Notes under the pieces: generated by a model
The model's database searches: none
What the model was told of the DNA's origin: nothing
What the model saw: only the letters and a program-made list of their open reading frames with translations
In this document: positions 1 through 9,168 of the stretch, in pieces
Position numbering within the stretch: the first letter of the stretch is position 1
Layout of the letters: the number at the start of each line of letters is the position of its first letter
Translations under genes and position numbers: made by a program
Source: Streptomyces sp. SLBN-31
GTDB lineage: Bacteria > Actinomycetota > Actinomycetes > Streptomycetales > Streptomycetaceae
Assembly: GCF_006715395.1 (NCBI RefSeq)
Contig: NZ_VFNC01000001.1
Coordinates: 186,001-250,000, forward strand
DNA length: 64,000 nt
Direction: 5' to 3'

Positions 1-1501
<1,501 letters not shown>

Positions 1502-1518
1502 GCGACAGGCGTTGTGAG

Positions 1519-1550
1519 GGGCGGCCCCGGGAGCATCCGGGGCCGCCCTT
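1519..1550 (+). terminator. Intrinsic terminator after guaB
   Basis: Perfect 12-bp GC stem (1519-1530 with 1537-1548) with a 6-base loop, followed by only two T residues. It starts 17 bases after the guaB stop. Streptomyces terminators often lack a long T run, so this probably limits read-through into the related gene downstream. Confidence 0.7.
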
Positions 1551-1608
1551 GCCGTACCCGTCGGCGATACTGGAAGACGCTGCAACGCATCAGGGAAAGG
1601 CCACAGAC

Positions 1609-2733
1609 GTGACTGAGATCGAGATCGGGCGCGGCAAGCGCGGCCGCCGGGCGTACGCCTTCGACGACATCGCCGTCGTCCCCAGCCGCCGTACGCGGGA
1701 CCCGAAGGAGGTCTCGATCGCCTGGCAGATCGACGCCTACCGCTTCGAGCTGCCCTTCCTGGCCGCCCCCATGGACTCGGTCGTCTCCCCGGCCACCGCG
1801 ATCCGCATCGGCGAGCTCGGCGGCCTGGGCGTGCTGAACCTCGAGGGCCTGTGGACCCGTCACGAGGACCCGCAGCCGCTCCTCGACGAGATCGTCGAGC
1901 TGCCCGCCGAGGCCGCGACCCGGCGCCTGCAGGAGATCTACGCGGCCCCCATCAAGGAGGAGCTGATCGGCGCGCGCCTCAAGGAGGTGCGCGACTCCGG
2001 CGTGGTCACGGCCGCCGCGCTCTCCCCGCAGCGCACCGCGCAGTTCTCCAAGGCGGTCGTGGACGCGGGCGTGGACATCTTCGTCATCCGCGGTACGACG
2101 GTCTCCGCGGAGCACGTCTCCGGCTCGCACGAGCCGCTGAACCTGAAGCAGTTCATCTACGAGCTCGACGTCCCGGTGATCGTCGGCGGCTGCGCCACGT
2201 ACACCGCGGCCCTGCACCTGATGCGTACGGGCGCGGCGGGTGTGCTGGTCGGCTTCGGCGGCGGCGCGGCGCACACGACGAGGAACGTGCTGGGCATCCA
2301 GGTGCCCATGGCGACCGCCGTCGCCGACGTGGCAGCCGCCCGCCGCGACTACATGGACGAGTCGGGCGGCCGGTACGTGCACGTCATCGCCGACGGCGGC
2401 GTCGGCTGGTCCGGCGACCTGCCGAAGGCGATCGCCTGCGGCGCGGACGCGGTGATGATGGGCTCGCCGCTCGCGCGCGCCACGGACGCGCCGGGCCGCG
2501 GCCACCACTGGGGCATGGAGGCCGTCAACGAGGAGCTGCCGCGCGGCAAGAAGGTCGACCTCGGCACGGTCGGCACGATCGAGGAGGTCCTCACCGGCCC
2601 CTCGCACACCCCCGACGGCTCCATGAACCTCTTCGGCGCCCTGCGCCGCGCGATGGCCACGACCGGCTACAGCGAGCTCAAGGAGTTCCAGCGCGTCGAG
2701 GTGACGGTGGCGGACTCCCAGCACCGACGCTGA
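1609..2733 (+). CDS. guaB3: GuaB3 family IMP dehydrogenase-related protein
   Basis: A 374-residue paralogue of IMP dehydrogenase that keeps the barrel but has no CBS domains, as in the actinobacterial GuaB3 family. GTG at 1609 is chosen because it gives the typical N-terminus MTEIEIGRGKRGRRAYAFDD; the reading frame stays open upstream to 1549 but that stretch overlaps the guaB terminator. Visible motifs are the substrate-side segment AAPMDSVVSP and the glycine-rich phosphate-binding segment GVGWSGDLPKA. The segment equivalent to the Cys loop reads VGFGGGAAHTTRNVLG, with no Cys, so this protein cannot use the standard IMPDH nucleophile there. It sits directly behind guaB, and a role in guanine nucleotide metabolism is inferred. 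A GMP reductase-like activity has been proposed for such paralogues but cannot be read from sequence. Confidence 0.9.
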   Translation: MTEIEIGRGKRGRRAYAFDDIAVVPSRRTRDPKEVSIAWQIDAYRFELPFLAAPMDSVVSPATAIRIGELGGLGVLNLEGLWTRHEDPQPLLDEIVELPAEAATRRLQEIYAAPIKEELIGARLKEVRDSGVVTAAALSPQRTAQFSKAVVDAGVDIFVIRGTTVSAEHVSGSHEPLNLKQFIYELDVPVIVGGCATYTAALHLMRTGAAGVLVGFGGGAAHTTRNVLGIQVPMATAVADVAAARRDYMDESGGRYVHVIADGGVGWSGDLPKAIACGADAVMMGSPLARATDAPGRGHHWGMEAVNEELPRGKKVDLGTVGTIEEVLTGPSHTPDGSMNLFGALRRAMATTGYSELKEFQRVEVTVADSQHRR

Positions 2734-2743
2734 GACCCACGAC

Positions 2744-2780
2744 AAGGGGGCCGGCCACCCGACGGGTGACCGGCCCCCTT
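2744..2780 (+). terminator. Intrinsic terminator after guaB3
   Basis: A 17-bp stem with one mismatch (2744-2760 with 2764-2780) and a 3-base loop, beginning 10 bases after the guaB3 stop and ending in CCCCCTT. Confidence 0.8.
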
Positions 2781-3267
2781 CGCGTGCCTGGGGCTTGCGC
2801 GGGCGCGTGAGGTGGTGCGGGGGCGTGCGGTTGCGTTCCCGCCCGATATCGGCTGGTCAGCCGGTCGGCGGGCGACAACGTCGGTTTCGGCGCACCAGGT
2901 TGCTGGAGCGCCCCCTTCCAGGGACTTGGTTCCGGACCCCGCTCCTCGGGGCCCGGCCCGATGTCCGACGTGCTGCCTACCGGGTCGATGGGCGGTGTCG
3001 TGGAAGGGGGCGCCCATGGACGTCACCGCAAGCCCACTCGCTGGGATCGGATCCGTCTGTGGATGGTGAAGTGCCGGAGGTGGATCTTGCGGATTTTCGG
3101 CTGGTGAGCGGCCGCCCCCACACAACCTAGGGGCGGACACTCCGTGAACCATCCGGGAGCCTGCCGCAGTGACCGCTGCGGTGGGCTCCACCTGTTCCCA
3201 ACTTACCGGTGCCCGGGAGGCCACGCCAGCAGCGCCCGGGGCCCACCAAGCACGTGCGCGCCCCCCT
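2781..3267. other. Gene-free convergent interval
   Basis: About 490 bases between guaB3 (plus) and the minus-strand dehydrogenase homologue. Open frames here have no convincing start, ribosome site or recognisable protein. The only structure I see is a hairpin, CCGCCCC (3112-3118) with GGGGCGG (3130-3136) around an 11-base loop, about 130 bases beyond the minus-strand stop. Confidence 0.5.
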
Positions 3268-4476
3268 TCACAACCGGTGCGCCGCCCCCGTCGGTGTGGC
3301 TCCGCGTGTGTCCAGCAGCAGCTGGGCCTTCACCGACAGGCCCTGCAGGTCGTACGTGCGGTGCTGCTGGAGCAGGATCGTGAGGTCGGCGTCGGCCGCC
3401 GCCTCGTAGAGGGAGTCGGCGCGCGGGACCGGGCGGTCCAGGACGTTCCAGGACGGGACGTGCGGGTCGTGGTAGCTCACCGAGGCGCCCAGCTCCATCA
3501 GCCGGACCGCGATCTCGCGCGCGGGCGTGCCCTGCTGGTCGGCCAGGTCCGGCTTGTACGTCACACCCAGAAGGAGTACGCGCGCGCCCCGCGCCGACTT
3601 GCCGTGCTCGTTCAGGAGGGCGGCCGCGCGCTGGACGACGTAGCGGGGCATCTGGCTGTTGACCTGCTGGGCCAGTTCGACCATGCGCAGGGTGCGGCCG
3701 GCCGGGGCGGTCAGGTCCTGGGGGACGGTGTGGCCGCCGACGCCCGGGCCGGGGCGGAAGGCCTGGAAACCGAACGGTTTGGTCTCCGCGCAGCGGATGA
3801 CGTCCCAGAGGTCGACGCCGAGGTCGTGGCAGAGGACGGCCATCTCGTTGACGAGCGCGATGTTGACGTGGCGGAAATTCGTCTCCAGGAGCTGCACCGT
3901 CTCCGCCTCGCGCGGGCCACGCGCGCGTACCACCTTGTCCGTGAGGCGCGAGTAGAAGGCGGCGGCCGACTCCGTGCAGGCGGGCGTGAGGCCGCCGATC
4001 ACCTTCGGGGTGTTGGCCGGGGTGAAGTCGCGGTTGCCGGGGTCGACGCGGCTGGGGGAGTAGGCGAGGTGGAAGTCGCGGCCCGCGCGCAGCCGGGAGC
4101 CCGCTTCGAGCAGGGGGCGCAGCACTTCCTCCGTGGTGCCCGGCGGGGCGGCCGATTCCAGGACGACCGTGGTGTGCGGGCGCAGCTGGGCGGCGAGGGT
4201 GCGGGCGGCCGCCTCCACCTGGGTGAGGTCGAGCGCGCCGTCGGGGCCGCGCGGGGTGGGCGCGCAGATGACGGCGGTGCGCACCCGGCCGAGCTCGGCG
4301 GGGCCGGTGGCGTGCCGGAAGCCCCCCGAGAGCATCCGGCGCAGGTCGGCCGCGCTGAGGGAGCCGGCCTCCGGGCCGGTCCGGTAGCCGACGGTCGGGA
4401 TGCCGGCCGCGACGGCGGCCTGGGCCAGGGGCAGGCCGAACGGGCCGAGTCCGATGACGGCGAGATCTGCGGGCAT
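3268..4476 (-). CDS. UDP-glucose/UDP-ManNAc dehydrogenase family protein, catalytically degenerate
   Basis: A 402-residue protein with the three-domain layout of WecC/UGDH nucleotide-sugar dehydrogenases: N-terminal Rossmann motif GLGPFGLPLA, central dimerisation helix, and C-terminal UDP-binding domain (LLGVTYKPDLADQQGTPA). The full length and intact frame argue against a pseudogene. The active site is altered. The family motif GGHC or GGSC, whose Cys forms the thioester with the substrate, reads GVGGHTVPQD here, with Thr for Cys. The conserved Lys of the helix before the NxxxxxNE segment is Gln (ETVQLLETNFRHVNIALVNE). Oxidation of a sugar C6 hydroxyl to carboxylate therefore looks impossible by the known mechanism. 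Start ATG at 4476. It stands alone on the minus strand, divergent from glpD. It may be a pseudoenzyme or catalyse a simpler oxidation; the substrate is unknown. Confidence 0.85.
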   Translation of the reverse strand: MPADLAVIGLGPFGLPLAQAAVAAGIPTVGYRTGPEAGSLSAADLRRMLSGGFRHATGPAELGRVRTAVICAPTPRGPDGALDLTQVEAAARTLAAQLRPHTTVVLESAAPPGTTEEVLRPLLEAGSRLRAGRDFHLAYSPSRVDPGNRDFTPANTPKVIGGLTPACTESAAAFYSRLTDKVVRARGPREAETVQLLETNFRHVNIALVNEMAVLCHDLGVDLWDVIRCAETKPFGFQAFRPGPGVGGHTVPQDLTAPAGRTLRMVELAQQVNSQMPRYVVQRAAALLNEHGKSARGARVLLLGVTYKPDLADQQGTPAREIAVRLMELGASVSYHDPHVPSWNVLDRPVPRADSLYEAAADADLTILLQQHRTYDLQGLSVKAQLLLDTRGATPTGAAHRL

Positions 4477-4747
4477 GGCGTGGGCCGTCCTTCCCAGTAA
4501 CCGAAGCGGGACAGGTGCGCAAGCCCTGTGGACAGGATGGGCGAGCGCAATGTCAGACTAGGAGTAAATATGACCGTTATGCGGGATTGGTCGGCAGTGT
4601 TTTCCGGCGGTCCCTGGAAAGTTGTCCACAGGGTGGGAGGCCGTGGTGGCTGAAGTGGGGCAAGACGGTCAGAATTTGGGCATGGGGGGTAGGACACGGG
4701 CTTCGCCCGACGGGTGCGGCCGGCGCTATCGATAGCGGGAGGCAGCA
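4477..4747. promoter_or_regulatory. Divergent intergenic region with two DnaA-box-like nonamers
   Basis: This 271-base spacer feeds the dehydrogenase homologue leftward and glpD rightward. It contains TTGTCCACA at 4622-4630, identical to the preferred Streptomyces DnaA box, and its near relative CTGTCCACA on the minus strand at 4527-4535. I could not define a clear -35/-10 pair for either gene. Confidence 0.4.
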
Positions 4748-6454
4748 GTGAGGACAGCGACACTCGGACCGGCGCAGCGTGCCGAGTCACTGGCGGCCAT
4801 GGCCGAGCGCGAACTCGACATCCTGGTGGTGGGCGGCGGGGTGGTCGGTGCGGGCACCGCCCTGGACGCCGTGACCCGCGGCCTGTCCACCGGCCTGGTC
4901 GAGGCACGTGACTGGGCCTCGGGCACGTCCAGCAGGTCCAGCAAGCTGATCCACGGCGGCCTGCGCTATCTGGAGATGCTCGACTTCGCCCTCGTGCGCG
5001 AGGCGTTGAAGGAGCGCGGCCTGCTGCTGGAACGGCTGGCGCCGCACCTGGTGAAGCCGGTGCCGTTCCTGTATCCCCTGCAGCACCAGGCCTGGGAGCG
5101 GTTCTACGCCGGCTCGGGCGTCGCGCTCTACGACGCCATGTCGATGGCCCGCGGGCACGGCCGGGGCCTGCCCGTGCACCGCCACCTGACGCGCCGTCAA
5201 GCCCTGCGGGCGGCCCCGGCCCTGAAGAAGGACGCCTTGGTCGGGGCCCTGCAGTACTACGACGCCCAGGTGGACGACGCGCGGCATACGGCCACCCTCG
5301 TGCGCACGGCCGCCGCCTACGGCGCGAAGGTCGCCAACCGCGCCCGCGTGACGGGCTTCCTGCGCGAGGGCGAGCGGGTCGTCGGCGCGCGCGTGCAGGA
5401 CGTCGAGGGCGGTGGCGAGTACGAGGTCCGCGCCAAGCAGGTGGTGAACGCGACCGGTGTGTGGACCGACGACACCCAGGCGATGGTGGGGGAACGCGGC
5501 CAGTTCCACGTCCGTGCCTCCAAGGGCATCCACCTGGTCGTGCCGAAGGACCGCGTCAACTCCTCCACCGGCCTGATCCTGCGCACGGAGAAGTCGGTCC
5601 TCTTCGTCATCCCCTGGGGCCGGCACTGGATCATCGGCACGACCGACACCGACTGGGACCTCGACAAGGCGCACCCGGCGGCGTCCAGCGCGGACATCGA
5701 CTACATCCTGGAGCACGTGAACTCCGTGCTCTCGGTGCCCCTCACGCGCGACGACGTGCAGGGCGTGTACGCGGGCCTGCGGCCGCTGCTGGCCGGCGAG
5801 TCGGACGCCACCAGCAAGCTCTCGCGCGAGCACACCGTGGCCCATCCGGTCCCGGGACTGGTCGTCGTGGCCGGCGGCAAGTACACGACGTACCGGGTGA
5901 TGGCCAAGGACGCGGTGGACGAGGCGGTGCACGGGCTCGACCTGCGGGTCGCCGAGTGCGTCACCGAGGACGTGCCGCTGCTCGGCGCCGAGGGCTATCG
6001 CGCGCTGTGGAACGCGCGGGCCCGGATCGCGGCCCGGACGGGCCTTCACGTGGTCCGCGTCGAACATCTGCTGAATCGGTACGGCAGCATGGCGGAGGAA
6101 CTCCTCGACCTCATCGCCGCCGACGCCTCACTCGGTGAGCCGCTGCAGGCCGCCGACGACTATCTGCGTGCCGAGATCGTGTACGCAGCCTCGCACGAGG
6201 GCGCTCGTCACCTGGACGACGCGCTGACCCGGCGCACCCGCATCTCCATCGAGACCTTCGACCGCGGCACCCGCAGCGCCCGGGAGGCCGCCGAACTGAT
6301 GGCCCCGGTACTCGGCTGGGACAAGGACCAGATCGAGCGCGAGGTGGAGCACTACGAGAAGCGGGTGGAGGCCGAGCGGGAGTCGCAACGCCAGCCGGAC
6401 GACCTGACGGCGGACGCGGCACGGCTGGGTGCCCCGGACATCGTGCCCCTGTGA
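4748..6454 (+). CDS. glpD: Glycerol-3-phosphate dehydrogenase, FAD-dependent
   Basis: Oxidises sn-glycerol 3-phosphate to dihydroxyacetone phosphate and passes electrons to quinone at the membrane. The 568-residue protein opens with a dinucleotide-binding fold (ILVVGGGVVGAGTALDAVTRG, about residues 23-43). It then carries the GlpD-family segment SSRSSKLIHGGLRYLE, the FAD domain segment VVNATGVWTDD, and GGKYTTYRVMAKDAVDEA at the start of the C-terminal DAO domain. Start GTG at 4748 follows GGAGGCAGCA. Length is normal for bacterial GlpD. It is a single gene with no glpF or glpK beside it, so in this genome it is probably an additional glpD copy rather than part of a glycerol operon; that last point is inference. 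Confidence 0.93.
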   Translation: MRTATLGPAQRAESLAAMAERELDILVVGGGVVGAGTALDAVTRGLSTGLVEARDWASGTSSRSSKLIHGGLRYLEMLDFALVREALKERGLLLERLAPHLVKPVPFLYPLQHQAWERFYAGSGVALYDAMSMARGHGRGLPVHRHLTRRQALRAAPALKKDALVGALQYYDAQVDDARHTATLVRTAAAYGAKVANRARVTGFLREGERVVGARVQDVEGGGEYEVRAKQVVNATGVWTDDTQAMVGERGQFHVRASKGIHLVVPKDRVNSSTGLILRTEKSVLFVIPWGRHWIIGTTDTDWDLDKAHPAASSADIDYILEHVNSVLSVPLTRDDVQGVYAGLRPLLAGESDATSKLSREHTVAHPVPGLVVVAGGKYTTYRVMAKDAVDEAVHGLDLRVAECVTEDVPLLGAEGYRALWNARARIAARTGLHVVRVEHLLNRYGSMAEELLDLIAADASLGEPLQAADDYLRAEIVYAASHEGARHLDDALTRRTRISIETFDRGTRSAREAAELMAPVLGWDKDQIEREVEHYEKRVEAERESQRQPDDLTADAARLGAPDIVPL

Positions 6455-6803
6455 GGCGGCGGGGGTGCTGAGCCGGCATCACCCGAATGAGTGTCGTAGA
6501 GCGGGATCTGCGTTCGGGGCCGGGTCGTTCTACCAGGTGTGAGGACGAGTTCGGGGTGAACTCGGCGGCGTACAGGGTCGGTTCGGGGCCCAGAACCGCT
6601 GTCGCCGCCGGGTTCACGCGTACGGCGAGGGGGCCCCGGGCGACGGGCGGTGGCTCTTGCGCACGGGGAGGAGACGAGGGTGCGGAACCGGACGTTCCGG
6701 GTGCGCGGCGGGCCGCGAGGGCCCTTGGGCACCCTGGGCGCCGGGCACTTGTCGGGTGAGGGACAATGGGGGCTCTGTCAGGGCGGGTTGTATGAGGGGA
6801 TCC
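6455..6803 (+). promoter_or_regulatory. Leader region of the kinase array with three GTTCGGGG copies
   Basis: A 349-base gap between glpD and the first kinase. The octamer GTTCGGGG occurs at 6512, 6549 and 6581. The second copy is part of a perfect inverted repeat CGAGTTC-GGGGT-GAACTCG (6546-6564), and the third of CGGTTC-8 bases-GAACCG (6579-6598). No obvious -10/-35 pair was found. The repeats may be an operator. Confidence 0.3.
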
Positions 6804-9005
6804 ATGTCGGAGGCGGAGCGGGCGGGGACATCTCGTCAGGAGACTCGTCAGGACAAGACCGAGCGTCTTCTCGCCGGGCGGTACCGGCTCGGGGCGGTGC
6901 TCGGCCGGGGCGGCATGGGCACGGTGTGGCGGGCCGAGGACGAGACCCTGGGCCGGACGGTCGCCGTCAAGGAGCTGAGGTTCCCGTCGAACATCGACGA
7001 GGACGAGAAGCGCCGGCTGATCACGCGGACGCTGCGCGAGGCCAAGGCCATCGCGCGGATCCGCAACAACAGCGCGGTGACGGTCTTCGACGTGGTCGAC
7101 GAGGACGACCGGCCGTGGATCGTGATGGAGCTCGTCGAGGGCAAGTCGCTCGCCGAGGTCATCCGGGAGGACGGCCTGCTCGAACCCCGGCGGGCGGCCG
7201 AGGTGGGACTCGCGATCCTCGACGTGCTGCGCTCCGCGCACCGCGAGGGCATCCTGCACCGTGACGTGAAGCCGTCCAACGTCCTGCTGGAGACCGACAC
7301 CGACCGGGTCGTGCTCACCGACTTCGGTATCGCCCAGGTGGAGGGCGACCCGTCCATCACCTCCACAGGCATGCTCGTCGGCGCGCCCTCCTACATCTCC
7401 CCGGAGCGGGCCCGCGGTCACAAGCCCGGCCCCGCGGCCGACCTGTGGTCGCTCGGCGGACTGCTGTACGCGGCCGTCGAGGGCGTCCCGCCGTACGACA
7501 AGGGCTCCGCGATCGCCACGCTCACCGCGGTGATGACGGAGCCGCTGGAGGAGCCGAAGAACGCGGGGCCGCTGAAGGACGTCATCTACGGGCTGCTGAA
7601 CAAGGATCCGGCGAAGCGGCTCGACGACGCGGGCGCGCGGGCGATGCTCAACGCCGTGATCCACGCGCCCGAGCCGAAGGCGGCCGAACCGGAGCCGCTG
7701 GACGCCACCAAGGTCGTGCCGATTCCGGCACAGCCCGACGGGCCCGACCGCAAGGGTGGTTCGGGGTCCGGCGGCAAGCGGGCCGAGGAAGCGGCGGAGA
7801 AGCTGCGCGGGGCGTTCCGTTCCGTGCGCAAGGCGGCGGGGGCCGCGGCCGGTTCGGCTGCCGCCTCCCGCGACAAGTCGGGCAACGGCACGGCGACTTC
7901 GCGGACCGGTGGCTCGGGGAACGGCGCGACCGACGCAGGCTCCCGCGGCGGTGCGTCCGGGACGGCGGCTCCGGCGGGCGGGGCGTCGACCCCGTCGCCC
8001 TCGGTACCGTCGCCCGCGTCGAGGCCGGTTCCCCCGCCCCCGGCGCCTCCGAAGAGTCCGTCCTCCGCGTCCGCGTTCTCGGCCTCCGCTGCGTCCGCGT
8101 CCTCCCCGGCGTCTTCGCGGGGACCGTCGCCCACCGCGGGTTCGGGGTCGTCGGCGGCGGGAGCGAACGACCGCGGCACCGGCGGGAGTTCCGGCTGGCC
8201 CAAGATGACCCCGCCCGACCTGCCCGACCTGCCGCCCCGGTCGGTCCCGCGGGCGCCCCTCACCGACGTGGTGCCCAAGCGGACCCTGGTGATCATCGCT
8301 GTGGTCGTCGCGCTCGCCGTCATCGGGACCGTGCTCGCCCTCACGCTGGGCGGCGACGGCGGCTCCGACAACGGTGCCAGGCGGAGCGGCGGCAAGACCG
8401 TCGCGAGCGCGTCCGCCAGCTCGAACACCAAGGAGGACAAGGGCGGCGGGACCGGCACGGGCAGCGGTTCCGAGAAGTCCCCGGCCGCCTCGGGCGGCGG
8501 CACGCCCAGCAACAGCCCGAGCGCGTCCGGCGGCAGCGGTGCGGAGACCGGCGACGGCTCCGGGGATGCAAGCGCGGTGGCGAAGACGTACCACGGCGGC
8601 CAGGGCTACTCGATCGGGCTGCCCAAGGGGTGGTCGTACCAGTCGACCGGAGCCGCGGGCGACCGGTTCACCGGCCCCGACGGGCAGAAGCTCCTGATCG
8701 CCTGGACGTCCACACCCAAGGGCGACCCCGTGGCCGACTGGCAGAACCAGGAGCGCTACATGACGCGCTCGCAGTACGACCGGATCCGCATAGAGAAGGT
8801 GGACTACCGCGGCTGGAACGCGGCGGACTGGGAGTTCACCTATGTGGAGAACGGGACGAAGTACCGGACGATCGACCGGGGGTTCGTCGTCAACGGCCAT
8901 CTCGGGTATGCGCTGATGTACACCGCGAAAGCCGCCAACTGGGACAGTGGCCTCCGTAAGGACACCTGGAAGACGCTCGCGAAGACGTTCGAACCGAAGT
9001 CGTAA
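6804..9005 (+). CDS. Membrane Ser/Thr protein kinase, PknB-like (kinase 1 of array)
   Basis: Receptor-type eukaryotic-like kinase of 733 residues. ATG at 6804 follows GAGGGGA with a 4-base spacer; the open frame upstream lacks a better start. The cytoplasmic kinase domain (about residues 22-285) has an intact glycine loop GRGGMGTVW, AVKEL with the ATP-anchoring Lys, HRDVKPSNVLL, DFGIAQ and SPERARG, so it should be active. A 200-residue Gly/Ser/Pro/Ala-rich linker leads to one transmembrane helix (about 492-515, TLVIIAVVVALAVIG). A second low-complexity stretch leads to an external domain (about 592-733) starting YSIGLPKGWSYQ. That external domain is related to those of the neighbouring kinases and has no PASTA repeats, so the ligand is unlikely to be the muropeptide type of PknB. 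First gene of the array. Confidence 0.92.
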   Translation: MSEAERAGTSRQETRQDKTERLLAGRYRLGAVLGRGGMGTVWRAEDETLGRTVAVKELRFPSNIDEDEKRRLITRTLREAKAIARIRNNSAVTVFDVVDEDDRPWIVMELVEGKSLAEVIREDGLLEPRRAAEVGLAILDVLRSAHREGILHRDVKPSNVLLETDTDRVVLTDFGIAQVEGDPSITSTGMLVGAPSYISPERARGHKPGPAADLWSLGGLLYAAVEGVPPYDKGSAIATLTAVMTEPLEEPKNAGPLKDVIYGLLNKDPAKRLDDAGARAMLNAVIHAPEPKAAEPEPLDATKVVPIPAQPDGPDRKGGSGSGGKRAEEAAEKLRGAFRSVRKAAGAAAGSAAASRDKSGNGTATSRTGGSGNGATDAGSRGGASGTAAPAGGASTPSPSVPSPASRPVPPPPAPPKSPSSASAFSASAASASSPASSRGPSPTAGSGSSAAGANDRGTGGSSGWPKMTPPDLPDLPPRSVPRAPLTDVVPKRTLVIIAVVVALAVIGTVLALTLGGDGGSDNGARRSGGKTVASASASSNTKEDKGGGTGTGSGSEKSPAASGGGTPSNSPSASGGSGAETGDGSGDASAVAKTYHGGQGYSIGLPKGWSYQSTGAAGDRFTGPDGQKLLIAWTSTPKGDPVADWQNQERYMTRSQYDRIRIEKVDYRGWNAADWEFTYVENGTKYRTIDRGFVVNGHLGYALMYTAKAANWDSGLRKDTWKTLAKTFEPKS

Positions 9006-9168
9006 AGCGCCTGCCCGGGGTTTGGGCCGTGAGATCTGGCAACCCCTCTCTGCCAGTTGCCTCCGGCACGTATCGTGAAGGCTTGCGGACCGTACGCATC
9101 CAGGTGCGGGCACACAACGGTTCGCAAGTCGAACGGAATTGACCGACCGGGCGGCCGAGGGAGGCACA

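Noticed and set aside
2667..3224. Minus-strand frame in the 2.8-3.3 kb spacer
   Set aside because: No family-like sequence and no clear start; treated as non-coding.
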